Positions 28,938 to 37,511 of a stretch of 38,545 bases of DNA are shown one piece after another. This DNA is from Streptomyces hygroscopicus subsp. hygroscopicus (GTDB lineage Bacteria > Actinomycetota > Actinomycetes > Streptomycetales > Streptomycetaceae): contig NZ_BSSM01000030.1 in NCBI RefSeq assembly GCF_030269125.1, forward strand, positions 1 through 38,545. Reading direction: 5' to 3'. Within the stretch, counting starts at the first letter, position 1. Every line of letters starts with the position of its first letter. The notes under the pieces are model-generated. The model had not been told where the DNA came from and did not search any database. It worked only from the letters and a program-made list of their open reading frames with translations. The position numbers were made by a program, and so were the translations under genes.

Positions 28938-30738
28938 ACCGGGACTCCGCCCAGTCCGCCAGCGCCGTGCGGTCGAAGGAGTTGCTGTGCGGCCGCACCA
29001 CGAGCCGCACGGTCGTACGACCCGTGAGGTCCACGTGGACGGGAACGGGCCGGTCCCGGCCCTTGACCATCCCGGACCGCCACAGCTCGACCCCGTCGCC
29101 GTAGACGGCGAAGGAGACCTTGCCGAGGCCGAGGGTCATGTCGTCCACACCGGCCAGCGCGTCGTAGGCGGTGCACTGCCGGTTCAGGGCGATGGTCACG
29201 GAGGACTCGCCGCGGACGGTCGCCCCCTGCGCGTATCTCCTGCCGCCGATGTCGAGGCCGTACCGCTGCCACACCCAGCTGCTGCGGCCGAGCGCGATCT
29301 CGGGCCGGGTGCCGTCGCCGGTCACGTCGTAGCGCAGCTCGCTGAGCTGGTAGACGACGGGCGGCTGCGGGGGAGCGGGCGTCGGCGTCGGTGTGGGGGT
29401 GGGAGTCGGCGCGGGCTTCGGGCCGGGTCCGGGGGGCGCGGGCTTCGGCGCCGGTTTCTGCGTGGGGGTCGGGCTCGGGGTCGGCGTGGGCGTCGGCGTG
29501 GGGACGGGGGCGGCGGGCACCACCGGCCTCGGCTCCGGCTCCGGCTTCTGCTTCGGCGGGGTGGGCTTCGGCGGGGTGGGCGCCGGGGAAGGGGTCCGCA
29601 CGACGGCCGGCGGAGGCGACGACGGCTCGGCGACCTCCTTCGCCGGACGGCCGTCGTACACGAGGCCGAGGGCCACCGCGGCGGCGGCGACCGCGACGAC
29701 ACCCGCCGCGATGCCCGCCTTCACCGGCGCCCCGACCGCCTCCGCGGCGGCGGTGCCCGCGGCACCCGTCCCGCCGGAGGACCCGCTCGCGGCGGCGGCA
29801 CCCGCGGCCCCGGCCCCCGCGCCACCGGCGACGAGGCCGAGGGCCTTGGCGTATCCGGCGGCCCCGAACCAGCCGATGACCGCGACCGGTACGACGGCGG
29901 GGATGCCACCGGCGATCTCCTCGACCTGCGCGGCCGCGAGCCGGCACCTGGCGCACTCCGCCAGGTGCTTGCGCAGTCCCCGTTCGGCGCGGACGCGCAG
30001 TTTGCGGCGGGCGTAGGTGCCGAGCCGGTCGGCGTAGCGGGCGCACTCGGCGTCGTCGGTGAGGGTGGTGCTGACGTGGGCCTGGAGGTAGGCCTGCTTC
30101 AGACCCTCGCGGGCACGGCTGGCGAGCACCCGGGTGCCGTTGGCGTCCAGGCCGAACAGGACGGCGACCTCGCTCGGGGACTCGTCCTCCACCTCGGTGT
30201 GCCACAGCACGGCCTGCCAGCGCTCGGGCAGCGAACGGAAGGCCCGCACGGCCATGGACTGCTCGGCCTCGTGCAACGCCCGTACGTCGGCGCCGAGGCC
30301 GAGGGCGCCGTCGTCGGCCACCTCGAAGGCGCGGGCGGCCTGCTGGGCGAAGGCGGCGAAGTCGTCGACGAGCTGCTCGCGCCGCGCCGACCTGACCCAG
30401 TGCGCGGCGACGCGTCGTACCGAGGTCAGCAGGTAGGCCCGTACGGCGTGCTCCGGTCCGGAACCGCCGCGCACGGCCTGGAGCATCCGGGCGAAGACCT
30501 CGGCGGTGAGGTCGTCGGCGGTGTGCGCGTCCCGGCAGCAGGTCCGCGCGTACCGGCGCACCGCGTCGGCATGCCGCCGGTACAGCTCCTCGTACGCGGA
30601 GTCGTCCCCGCCCCGCATCCGCTCGATCAGCTCGGCGTCGTCGGCCGGCACGCCCCGCTGAGCCGGGACGTGCCTGCGGCTCTGGCCCGGCACCTGCGCA
30701 CCGGCCCCCTCGTCCTCGCGCGCCCCGTCAGCACTCAT
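28924..30738 (-). CDS. Membrane-spanning ECF sigma factor fused to zinc-finger and NPCBM-like domains
   Basis: 604 aa from ATG 30738. Sigma region 2 (about 33-105): LIERMRGGDDSAYEELYRRH, CCRDAHTADDLTAEVFARML. Sigma region 4 (about 160-220): LPERWQAVLWHTEVEDESPS, LASRAREGLKQAYL. Residues 232-265 are a zinc anti-sigma-like motif (C232, H258, C262, C265: HLAECARC). Hydrophobic stretches at 279-303 and 342-361 may span the membrane. Residues 370-460 are a Pro/Thr-rich linker (PTPTPTPTPSPT). The C-terminal 140 residues (462-604) resemble an NPCBM carbohydrate-binding module with C521 and C603 available for a disulfide. This resembles ECF groups with C-terminal extensions (ECF52-type): one protein that could sense wall sugars and release or expose sigma function. 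Its 3' end overlaps the SARP gene. Confidence 0.85.
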   Translation of the reverse strand: MSADGAREDEGAGAQVPGQSRRHVPAQRGVPADDAELIERMRGGDDSAYEELYRRHADAVRRYARTCCRDAHTADDLTAEVFARMLQAVRGGSGPEHAVRAYLLTSVRRVAAHWVRSARREQLVDDFAAFAQQAARAFEVADDGALGLGADVRALHEAEQSMAVRAFRSLPERWQAVLWHTEVEDESPSEVAVLFGLDANGTRVLASRAREGLKQAYLQAHVSTTLTDDAECARYADRLGTYARRKLRVRAERGLRKHLAECARCRLAAAQVEEIAGGIPAVVPVAVIGWFGAAGYAKALGLVAGGAGAGAAGAAAASGSSGGTGAAGTAAAEAVGAPVKAGIAAGVVAVAAAAVALGLVYDGRPAKEVAEPSSPPPAVVRTPSPAPTPPKPTPPKQKPEPEPRPVVPAAPVPTPTPTPTPSPTPTQKPAPKPAPPGPGPKPAPTPTPTPTPTPAPPQPPVVYQLSELRYDVTGDGTRPEIALGRSSWVWQRYGLDIGGRRYAQGATVRGESSVTIALNRQCTAYDALAGVDDMTLGLGKVSFAVYGDGVELWRSGMVKGRDRPVPVHVDLTGRTTVRLVVRPHSNSFDRTALADWAESRFTCR

Positions 30739-30883
30739 CGTGGAACGCCCCCGCCCGGCCCGACATCACGACCACAGCGTCCCACATCGTCATTTCTTCA
30801 ACGACCCCCTCCACCTCCTGTCACTCGTCCGAGGGGAATCGCCTCCGGGGATCGCTCCGCGTGCCGGCGGTGCCTGGAGAAGA

Positions 30884-30928
30884 CCACCCGCGTCACCGGC
30901 GCGAAGGTCGCGCGGGTGACGCGGGTGG
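30884..30928 (-). terminator. Terminator between the TetR gene and the sigma gene
   Basis: A 14-bp arm (CCACCCGCGTCACC and complement) plus one mismatch and a further 5-bp inner stem (GCGCG/CGCGC, loop AAGGT). A second small hairpin GGCGGG-AAC-CCCGCC lies at 30931-30945, next to the TetR stop. It separates TetR transcription from the sigma gene downstream. Confidence 0.8.
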
Positions 30929-30955
30929 GTGGCGGGAACCCCGCCGGGAGCGCGA

Positions 30956-31759
30956 TCAGCCGACCGCGGGGCGGGAGCGCAGACCCTCCAGCAGGATGTC
31001 CAGCAGCCGCGCCGACGCCGCCGCCTGCTGCGCGGCATCCGGCAGGGACGGTGCCGCCGTGGCGATCACCAGCAGCACGTCGGACACGGACACATCCGCC
31101 CGCAACGCGCCTGCCGACCGCGCCCGCTCCACCAACTGCCCCACGACCGCGAGCAGTTCGCCCGACCCGGCGTCGTCCGAGGTCGCGGAACCCGGCCCCA
31201 CGAGCCGCAGTTCACCGCCGCCGGACTGCACCCGCTGATGCGGTACCCGGGCCTCCCCGACCACGGTGTCCACGCCGCCGGCCGCATCGGCGGAGTCCTC
31301 CGCGGGGCCGACCCGCAGCACCTGCGGCGGCAGCAGACGTCCCGCCCCGGAGGCGACCGACGTCCGCAGGAACCGCGACAGCGCCGACCACGGCTCGTCC
31401 TCCTGCCCGAGTGCCGCCCGCGCCTGGTCGGTGAGCCGCGCCGTCTCCTCCTCGGCTATCCGCCGGACCAGCACGTCCTTGCTGGGAAAGCGCCGGTACA
31501 CGGTGCCGACACCGACCCGCGCGCGCCGCGCCACGTCCTCCATCGGCGCGCCGTACCCCAGCTCGCCGAACACCTCGCGCGCCGCGCGCAGCACGTGCTC
31601 CAGGTTGCGCTGCGCGTCCACCCGCAGCGGCGTCGTACGCGCCTCGTCCGCACGCCCGTTCGCCGCAGCGACCGCCGGCACCGTCGATCCTCCGGCCGCC
31701 ATCGTGGTGGCGGCCGACCAGTGGGTGTCCTGAATATGCATGTGTTTCCCCCGGTACAT
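30956..31759 (-). CDS. TetR-family transcriptional regulator
   Basis: 267 aa from ATG 31759 (GGGGGAG 5 nt upstream); ATG 31741 (MHIQDTHWS) is an alternative with a similar ribosome site. After an about 45-residue low-complexity N-terminus comes the HTH: AREVFGELGYGAPMEDVARR, GVGTVYRRFPSKDVLVRRI (helix 3 GVGTVYRRFPSK). The C-terminal ligand domain includes an unusual segment (EARVPHQRVQSGGGELRLVG). The ligand and targets are unknown; autoregulation is plausible given the palindrome at 31763-31778 and the region 31880-31908. It is upstream of the sigma gene but separated by a terminator. Confidence 0.9.
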   Translation of the reverse strand: MYRGKHMHIQDTHWSAATTMAAGGSTVPAVAAANGRADEARTTPLRVDAQRNLEHVLRAAREVFGELGYGAPMEDVARRARVGVGTVYRRFPSKDVLVRRIAEEETARLTDQARAALGQEDEPWSALSRFLRTSVASGAGRLLPPQVLRVGPAEDSADAAGGVDTVVGEARVPHQRVQSGGGELRLVGPGSATSDDAGSGELLAVVGQLVERARSAGALRADVSVSDVLLVIATAAPSLPDAAQQAAASARLLDILLEGLRSRPAVG

Positions 31760-31762
31760 GAC

Positions 31763-31778
31763 GTCTCCCCCCGGAGAC
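31763..31778. repeat. Palindrome GTCTCC-CCCC-GGAGAC before the TetR start
   Basis: Perfect 6-bp arms around CCCC, 4 nt upstream of the preferred TetR ATG. On the reverse strand it overlaps the GGGGGAG ribosome site. Candidate operator or leader hairpin. Confidence 0.4.
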
Positions 31779-31879
31779 ACTCCCCGTCACTGATGCCGGG
31801 GTGCGCGATGGCACCGATCGCCGCGGCCCCGCCCGTCGCAGAGCTCGTGCGACCACATCCCCTACACCCCGTCGACACG

Positions 31880-31908
31880 AACATAGTTGAGAGGCAGTCA
31901 ATTCAGAA
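31880..31908 (-). promoter_or_regulatory. Possible TetR promoter with operator-like inverted repeat
   Basis: Reverse strand: TTCTGA (31903-31908) and TATGTT (31880-31885), 17 bp apart. In the spacer, TTGA-N7-TCAA (31887-31901) forms an inverted repeat. A TetR dimer bound here would block its own promoter. The -35 match is only three of six. Confidence 0.35.
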
Positions 31909-32115
31909 GGGGCAGGTTCCGCACACTGCGCCCCCCGATCGGAGTACGAGACATACACGTCCCGGTTCCGGGCGCGTACGCCCGCGCGTCCGCCCCCGCT
32001 GACCTGCCACCTTTCCCCGCGCCCGGCCACCGCGCCGGTACGGCCGCACATCAGGCCGCCGGTCACACAAATTGCCGGGCCTGTGGACAAACCACTGCGC
32101 CGGGTGCGTCATGGG

Positions 32116-33480
32116 ATGGTGAAGGAACGTGCGCGCATTCTGGTTGTCGGCGGCGGCTACGTCGGGATGTACACGGCCCTGCGCCTCCAGCGGAAGCTGA
32201 AGGCCGAGCTGAGGCGCGGTGAGGTCGAGATCACCGTCGTCACACCCGACCCCTACATGACCTACCAGCCCTTCCTGCCCGAGGCGGCCGCGGGCTCGAT
32301 CTCACCCCGCCACGTCGTCGTGCCGCTGCGCCGCGTCCTCGGCCACTGCCACGTGGTCATCGGCGAGGCCACCTCCATCGACCACGCCGCGCGCACCGCC
32401 ACCGTCACCACCCTCGCCTCCGCCGACGCGGGCCGCGCCGAACTCCTCGGCTACGACGAACTGGTGCTCGCCCCCGGCTCGGTCGCCCGCGCCCTGCCCG
32501 TCCCCGGCCTCGCCGAGTACGGCATCGGCTTCAAGACCGTCGAGGAGGCCATCGGGCTGCGCAACCACGTCATCGAGCAGATGGACATCGCCTCCTCCAC
32601 CCGCGACCCCGCGATCCGCGACGCCGCCCTCACCTTCGTCTTCGTCGGCGGCGGCTACGCGGGCGTCGAAGCCCTCGGCGAACTGGAGGACATGGCGCGC
32701 TACGCCGCCCGCTACTACCACAACGTCCGTGCCGAGGACATGAAATGGATCCTCGTGGAGGCGAGCGACCGCATCCTGCCCGAGGTCGGCGCCGACATGG
32801 GCCGCTACACCGTCACCCAGCTGCGCCGCCGCAACATCCAGGTGCTCCTCGGCACCCGCCTGGAGTCCTGCGCCGGCCGGGTCGCCGTGCTCAGCGACGG
32901 CCAGCGCTTCCCGACCCGTACGGTCGTCTGGACCGCCGGCGTCCGGCCGCACCCGCTGCTCGCCGCCACCGACCTGCCGCTCACCGACCGCGGCAGGCTG
33001 AGGTGCACCGCCCAGCTGACCGTCGAGGGCACCGCGCACGCCTGGGGGGCGGGCGACGCCGCGGCCGTCCCGGACGTCACCGCCGCCGAACCCGGCACCC
33101 TCACCGCGCCCAACGCCCAGCACGCCGTGCGCCAGGCCCGAGTCCTCGGCGACAACCTTGTCCACGCCCTGCGCGGCGAGCCCCTGGAGACCTACGCGCA
33201 CGCGTACACCGGTTCCGTCGCCTCCCTCGGCCTGCACAAGGGCGTCGCGCAGGTCCGCGGGCGCCGGCTGAAGGGCTACCCTGCCTGGTTCATGCACCGC
33301 GTCTACCACCTCAGCAGGGTGCCCACCGTCAACCGCAAGGCCCGCGTGCTCGCCGAATGGATCCTCTCCGGACTGTTCAAACGGGAGATCGTCTCGCTCG
33401 GTTCACTCGAACACCCGCGCGCGGAGTTCGAACTCGCGGCCGGGGGAAAGCATCTTGACGACCCGAAGGGGTCGTCCTGA
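32116..33480 (+). CDS. Type II NADH dehydrogenase (NDH-2-like)
   Basis: 454 aa from ATG 32116 (GTG 32119 also possible). FAD-binding dinucleotide motif ILVVGGGYVGMYTAL at the N-terminus; second NADH-binding motif FVFVGGGYAGVEALGE (about 171-186); AHAWGAGDAAAVPDV is the family's C-terminal FAD contact. TYQPFLPEAAAGS is a conserved quinone-dehydrogenase motif. It transfers electrons from NADH to menaquinone at the membrane surface without pumping protons. It starts far from TetR and may share regulation with it. The SpoIIE-type phosphatase follows after about 130 nt. Confidence 0.92.
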   Translation: MVKERARILVVGGGYVGMYTALRLQRKLKAELRRGEVEITVVTPDPYMTYQPFLPEAAAGSISPRHVVVPLRRVLGHCHVVIGEATSIDHAARTATVTTLASADAGRAELLGYDELVLAPGSVARALPVPGLAEYGIGFKTVEEAIGLRNHVIEQMDIASSTRDPAIRDAALTFVFVGGGYAGVEALGELEDMARYAARYYHNVRAEDMKWILVEASDRILPEVGADMGRYTVTQLRRRNIQVLLGTRLESCAGRVAVLSDGQRFPTRTVVWTAGVRPHPLLAATDLPLTDRGRLRCTAQLTVEGTAHAWGAGDAAAVPDVTAAEPGTLTAPNAQHAVRQARVLGDNLVHALRGEPLETYAHAYTGSVASLGLHKGVAQVRGRRLKGYPAWFMHRVYHLSRVPTVNRKARVLAEWILSGLFKREIVSLGSLEHPRAEFELAAGGKHLDDPKGSS

Positions 33481-33613
33481 CCGGAACCAGGAACTGCACC
33501 GCCCGCCCCACCGTCTGACGGATGTCGCCCGCCGCGGCCGGCTCCCTGCCAGACTGCCCCACGACATCGGACGGGCACCCGCCCGCCCTCGCACCCACGA
33601 GGCCTTCCCCACA

Positions 33614-35263
33614 GTGAACTTCACGCGCTGGAGCGCCCGGCTCCCCGGAACGCAGCGCCGCGCCGCCGCGCGGACCGAGACCCCGGTCCCATCGGACCGG
33701 CGAGGGGAAGGCTCCGTGCCCGCGGCCCGCGCCGGGGGCCCCGCCGGCGGCTCCGGCCCGGTGCCCGCCGTCGACGAACTGCCCGCCCGCGACGTCCTCG
33801 ACCGCGTCCCGGCCCTCGTCGCCCTGGTGCACGGCCCCGACCACCGCGTCGCCTACGTCAACGACGCCTACACGACGGCGTTCGGCGCCCGCGACACCGG
33901 AGCCCCCGCCCGCGAGGCCCTGCCCGAACTCGCCGAACTGGGCCTGCTCCCGCTCCTCGACCAGGTGCTGCGCAGCGGCCGCCCCCGCACCCTGAAGTCC
34001 CGCCGCGCGGTCGACGGCCGCTCCTACACGTTCACCTGCACCCCCGTCGCCGAGGACGGCGGCGACGGCGCGGTCCTCGTCTTCGCCACCGACGTCACCG
34101 ACCACGCGGAGGCCGCCGAACGGCTGCGCGCCAGCGAACGCCGCCAGCGCGAGACCGCCGTCACCCTCCAGCGCTCCCTGCTCCCGCAGGACCTGGAACA
34201 ACCCGACGACCTGCGCATCGCCGCCACCTACCAGCCCGGCGGCACCGAGGCCGCGGTCGGCGGCGACTGGTACGACGTGATCACCCTCGGCGGCGGCCGC
34301 ACCGCCCTCGTCATCGGCGACGTCATGGGCCGGGGCGTGCGCGCCGCCGCGGTCATGGGCCAGCTGCGCACCGGCGCGCGCGCCTACGCCCGCCTCGACC
34401 TGCCCCCGCACGAGGTGCTCCAGCTCCTCGACGGCCTCGCCACCGAGATCGACCCCAACCAGATCGCCACCTGCGTCTACGCCGTCCACGACCCGAACGA
34501 GGGCCGGCTGGTGTACGCCTCCGCCGGGCATCTGCCGATCCTGGTCCGCGACGAGAACGGCACGGTCTCCCGCGCCGACGAACCCACCGGCCCGCCGCTC
34601 GGCACCGGGGGCTGGATGCACTCCTCGGGCTCGATCGCGCTGGCCCCCGGCTCCACGGCGGTCCTCTACACCGACGGCCTGGTGGAGCGCAGGAACGAGG
34701 ACCTGGACGAGGGCATCGCCGCCCTGGAACGCGCCCTGGCCGGTGCCACCGGCTCCCCCCAGGTCGTCTGCGACCGCCTGGTCCGCTCGGCCGGGGTCAC
34801 CGCCGACCATGACGACGACGTGGCCGTCCTGGTCCTCCAGCACCCCGCGCGTACGGGCCCCGACGGGGAGCTGTTCCGCAACGCGGCCCTGGAACTCCTC
34901 GGCGGCGTCGAGGCCGCCCCGCGCGCCCGCGCCTTCGCCTCCGGCGTCCTCACCAGCTGGCGCTTCCCCGCCGAACTGCACGACCTCGGCGTCCTCGCCA
35001 CCAGCGAGCTCGTCGCCAACAGCCTTCAGCACGGCACCCCGCCCATGCGCCTGAGGCTGCGCCGCACCGACCGCCGCCTCATCGTGGAGGTCACCGACGG
35101 CGACGACCACCTCCCGCGGCGCCGCCGCGCCGAGCCGGCCGACGAGTCCGGCCGGGGCATCGCCATCGTCGCCACCATCGCCTCCACCTGGGGCTGCCGC
35201 CGCACGCCGGACGGCGGGAAAGCGGTCTGGTGCGAGTTCCTGCTGCCCAAACCGAGACCCTGA
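33614..35263 (+). CDS. PAS-SpoIIE phosphatase with C-terminal anti-sigma-type ATPase domain
   Basis: 549 aa from GTG 33614 (the frame opens upstream, but the VNFTRWSARLPG start matches the expected protein). After a basic N-terminus (1-50) a PAS domain (about 60-160) contains VPALVALVHGPDHRVAYVND. The PP2C/SpoIIE domain (about 190-410) has LLPQDLEQPDD, GGDWYDV, IGDVMGRG and YTDGLVERR. The C-terminal HATPase domain (about 430-545) has LATSELVANSLQHG. It therefore pairs Ser/Thr phosphatase with RsbW-like kinase potential and is likely part of sigma-factor partner switching. No anti-sigma antagonist lies in the window. Confidence 0.92.
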   Translation: MNFTRWSARLPGTQRRAAARTETPVPSDRRGEGSVPAARAGGPAGGSGPVPAVDELPARDVLDRVPALVALVHGPDHRVAYVNDAYTTAFGARDTGAPAREALPELAELGLLPLLDQVLRSGRPRTLKSRRAVDGRSYTFTCTPVAEDGGDGAVLVFATDVTDHAEAAERLRASERRQRETAVTLQRSLLPQDLEQPDDLRIAATYQPGGTEAAVGGDWYDVITLGGGRTALVIGDVMGRGVRAAAVMGQLRTGARAYARLDLPPHEVLQLLDGLATEIDPNQIATCVYAVHDPNEGRLVYASAGHLPILVRDENGTVSRADEPTGPPLGTGGWMHSSGSIALAPGSTAVLYTDGLVERRNEDLDEGIAALERALAGATGSPQVVCDRLVRSAGVTADHDDDVAVLVLQHPARTGPDGELFRNAALELLGGVEAAPRARAFASGVLTSWRFPAELHDLGVLATSELVANSLQHGTPPMRLRLRRTDRRLIVEVTDGDDHLPRRRRAEPADESGRGIAIVATIASTWGCRRTPDGGKAVWCEFLLPKPRP

Positions 35264-35315
35264 GCAGCGATCACGGGTTGGCCTGCGCCCCACTTCCGGT
35301 GTTACAAGCACACCT

Positions 35316-36101
35316 ATGGCAGACACGCGCAGCGCCGAAGGCCCCGAGGCGTACGACACCCACAGTGCCCCGGTCATGGCGCCCTTCGTGGCCGCGCTGC
35401 TGGACGCGGTGCACCCCGGTCCGGGCGAGGCCGTGCTCGACCTCGCCTGCGGCACCGGCTTCGCCGCCCGCGCGGCCGCCGCCCTGGTCGGACCCACGGG
35501 GCTGGTCCGAGGGGCCGACATCGACGAGGGCATGATCCGTGTCGCGCGCGCCCGCGGGCCCCGCATCGACTTCACCGCGACGCCCGCCGACCGCCTCCCC
35601 TACGACACCGCCACCTTCGACGCGGTCGTCTGCCAGCAGGGCGCCCAGTTCTTCCCCGACCTGGCCGCCGCGTTCACCGAGGCGGCCCGGGTCACCCGCC
35701 CCGGCGGCCGCTTCGCCGCCACCGTCTGGGCCCCGCTCGACCGCCAGCCCTACTTCCTCGCCCACGAGCGCGCCCTGCGGACCTACGCCCCCGACGCGCT
35801 GCCCTACTTCCTCCGGGCCTACGTCCGCACCGCCGAGGACCTCACGACTGCCCTGCGGACGGCCGGCTACCGCGACGTCACCCACCGCGAACTGACCTGC
35901 GACATCACCCTGCCGCCGTTGGACGAGTACGCCGAAGCCCACCTGAGAGCGCTGTGGGGCGGCCTGATCACGGAATCCGGCGGCGCACAGGCCCTCACCG
36001 GGGCCGCCCGCCTCGTCCGCGACCGACTGGCCGCCCACACCGCCCCCGACGGGACGGCGACGCTTCCCTTCACGGTGCTGCTGGTCACCGCCACCCGCTG
36101 A
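35316..36101 (+). CDS. Class I SAM-dependent methyltransferase
   Basis: 261 aa from ATG 35316. Motif I VLDLACGTGFAARA (residues 39-52) is the SAM-binding loop; GADIDEGMIRVARAR and FDAVVCQQGAQFFPD are motifs II-IV of the UbiE/COQ5-like group, and RPGGRFAATVW is motif VI. Substrate unknown. It converges on the MFS gene with only 13 nt between stop codons, so the two genes probably share a short termination region. No clear ribosome site upstream. Confidence 0.92.
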   Translation: MADTRSAEGPEAYDTHSAPVMAPFVAALLDAVHPGPGEAVLDLACGTGFAARAAAALVGPTGLVRGADIDEGMIRVARARGPRIDFTATPADRLPYDTATFDAVVCQQGAQFFPDLAAAFTEAARVTRPGGRFAATVWAPLDRQPYFLAHERALRTYAPDALPYFLRAYVRTAEDLTTALRTAGYRDVTHRELTCDITLPPLDEYAEAHLRALWGGLITESGGAQALTGAARLVRDRLAAHTAPDGTATLPFTVLLVTATR

Positions 36102-36114
36102 ACGGCTCCTCGCG

Positions 36115-37401
36115 TCACGCCTCGGCGGGCACCGACTCCACGGGCGCGCCGCCCCGGCTGACCACGCGGCTGCCGCGCGCCGACCACGGCTGGTCCTGCA
36201 CCGCGGTGAGCCGCCGCCCGAGCCGCAGCGCCAGATACGTGATGCCCAGCGAGAACAGCACGAAGGTCACGATGTACGGCGCGTGCAGCGAGGCCCCGAG
36301 GGGACCGCCCACCGCCGGACCGACGGCCAGCGCCAGCTGCTTGACCAGCGCGAACGCCGAGTTGTACTGACCGGCGAGACCCTCCGGCGCCAGATCGGCG
36401 ACCAGCGGGGCGACCGTCGGCGACAGCATCGCCTCACCGAGACCGAACAGCGCGTACGTCGACACGAACGCGGCCGTCGCCATCTCCTGGCTGCCGTGCC
36501 CGAGCCCCGCGTATCCCGCGGCCAGCCACGCCACCGCCCAGACCAGGCCCACCAGGGCGATCACCCGGGTACGCCGGGCGCGCTCCACGAACTTCAGCAC
36601 GGCGAACTGGGCGACCACGATCATCAGCGTGTTCGCGGCCAGGGCCGTACCCAGCGTGGACGTGGATATCCCGGCCGCCTCCACGCCGTACGCGCTGAGA
36701 CCCGACTCGAACTGGCCGTAGCAGGCGAAGAACAGCACGAAGCCCAGCACGCACAGCTGCACCATCGCCCGATTGCCCAGCAGCCGCTTCCAGCTGCCCT
36801 TCGCGGACGCGGGCGCGGCCTCCAGACGGGGGGAGTGCGGAATCCGCACGGTGGCCATCACGGCGACCAGCAGCAGGAACATCGCCGCCTCGATCGCGAA
36901 CAGCAGGGTGAACGACGACACGCGCGTGGTGTCGACCAGGCGGCCGCCGATGAGGCCGCCGATGCCGAGGCCCAGGTTCTGCAGGAAGAACTGCATCGCG
37001 AACGCCCGCGACCGGGTGTCGGCGCTGGAGCAGTCCACGATCATCGTGGCCAGCGCCGGCTGCATCACGGCCTGCCCGGCACCGAGCACCGCGGCGGCGG
37101 GCAGGACGGACCACGCGCTGCCCGCGAGCCCCAGGCTCAGCGCGCCGAGCGCGGCGGTGACCAGGGCGGCGAGCAGGACCGGCAGCGGGCCGCGCCGCAC
37201 GATCGCCCGGCCGGCGAGCGGCAGCACGATCAGCGCGGCCACGGCGAACACGGTGAGCACGAGTCCCGCCGTCATGGCCCCCAGGCCCCGGACCTGCGCC
37301 ACGTAGACGTACAGGTACGGAACCGTGAAGCCGAGCCCGAATGCGCTGAGTGCGTTGCCCACGTGGATCCGGCGCATCGCCGCGCCCATCGCCCTGGTCA
37401 C
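36115..37401 (-). CDS. MFS transporter
   Basis: 428 aa from GTG 37401, preferred because AGAGAGG lies 5 nt upstream. Twelve hydrophobic helices are seen, with motifs such as GAGQAVMQPAL, FLQNLGLGIGGLIGGRL and EGLAGQYNSAFALVKQLA that fit the MFS drug-efflux-type subgroup. A basic loop SWKRLLGNR lies in the centre. It probably exports a small molecule. It is divergent from a MarR regulator, with a 110-bp shared promoter region holding two palindromes. This pairing strongly suggests MarR-controlled efflux. Confidence 0.92.
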   Translation of the reverse strand: MTRAMGAAMRRIHVGNALSAFGLGFTVPYLYVYVAQVRGLGAMTAGLVLTVFAVAALIVLPLAGRAIVRRGPLPVLLAALVTAALGALSLGLAGSAWSVLPAAAVLGAGQAVMQPALATMIVDCSSADTRSRAFAMQFFLQNLGLGIGGLIGGRLVDTTRVSSFTLLFAIEAAMFLLLVAVMATVRIPHSPRLEAAPASAKGSWKRLLGNRAMVQLCVLGFVLFFACYGQFESGLSAYGVEAAGISTSTLGTALAANTLMIVVAQFAVLKFVERARRTRVIALVGLVWAVAWLAAGYAGLGHGSQEMATAAFVSTYALFGLGEAMLSPTVAPLVADLAPEGLAGQYNSAFALVKQLALAVGPAVGGPLGASLHAPYIVTFVLFSLGITYLALRLGRRLTAVQDQPWSARGSRVVSRGGAPVESVPAEA

Positions 37402-37426
37402 GTTCACCTCTCTCACTAGTTAGGAG

Positions 37427-37480
37427 TGAAGACTTCAAAGCTAAAGTTCGAAGCTAAAGAGTACACAGTGAAGGACTTCA
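37427..37480. promoter_or_regulatory. Paired MarR operators in the MFS/MarR divergent promoter
   Basis: TGAAG-A-CTTCA (37427-37437) and TGAAG-GA-CTTCA (37469-37480) are two near-identical palindromes, about 42 bp apart centre to centre, close to four helical turns. Between them lie two AAGCTAAAG direct repeats. The region is conspicuously A/T-rich. A MarR dimer on each site could repress both genes. Regulator identity is inferred from position. Confidence 0.65.
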
Positions 37481-37511
37481 AGGCAAAGCGGGTGCGTGCC
37501 ATACTCGGCCC

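Larger units (their letters stand above)
31760..32115. other. Divergent intergenic region between TetR and NADH dehydrogenase genes
   Basis: 356 nt. It contains a palindrome next to the TetR start (31763-31778) and a likely TetR promoter with operator-like repeat (31880-31908). The promoter for the forward NADH dehydrogenase was not clearly located. No small ORF is convincing. Confidence 0.5.
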
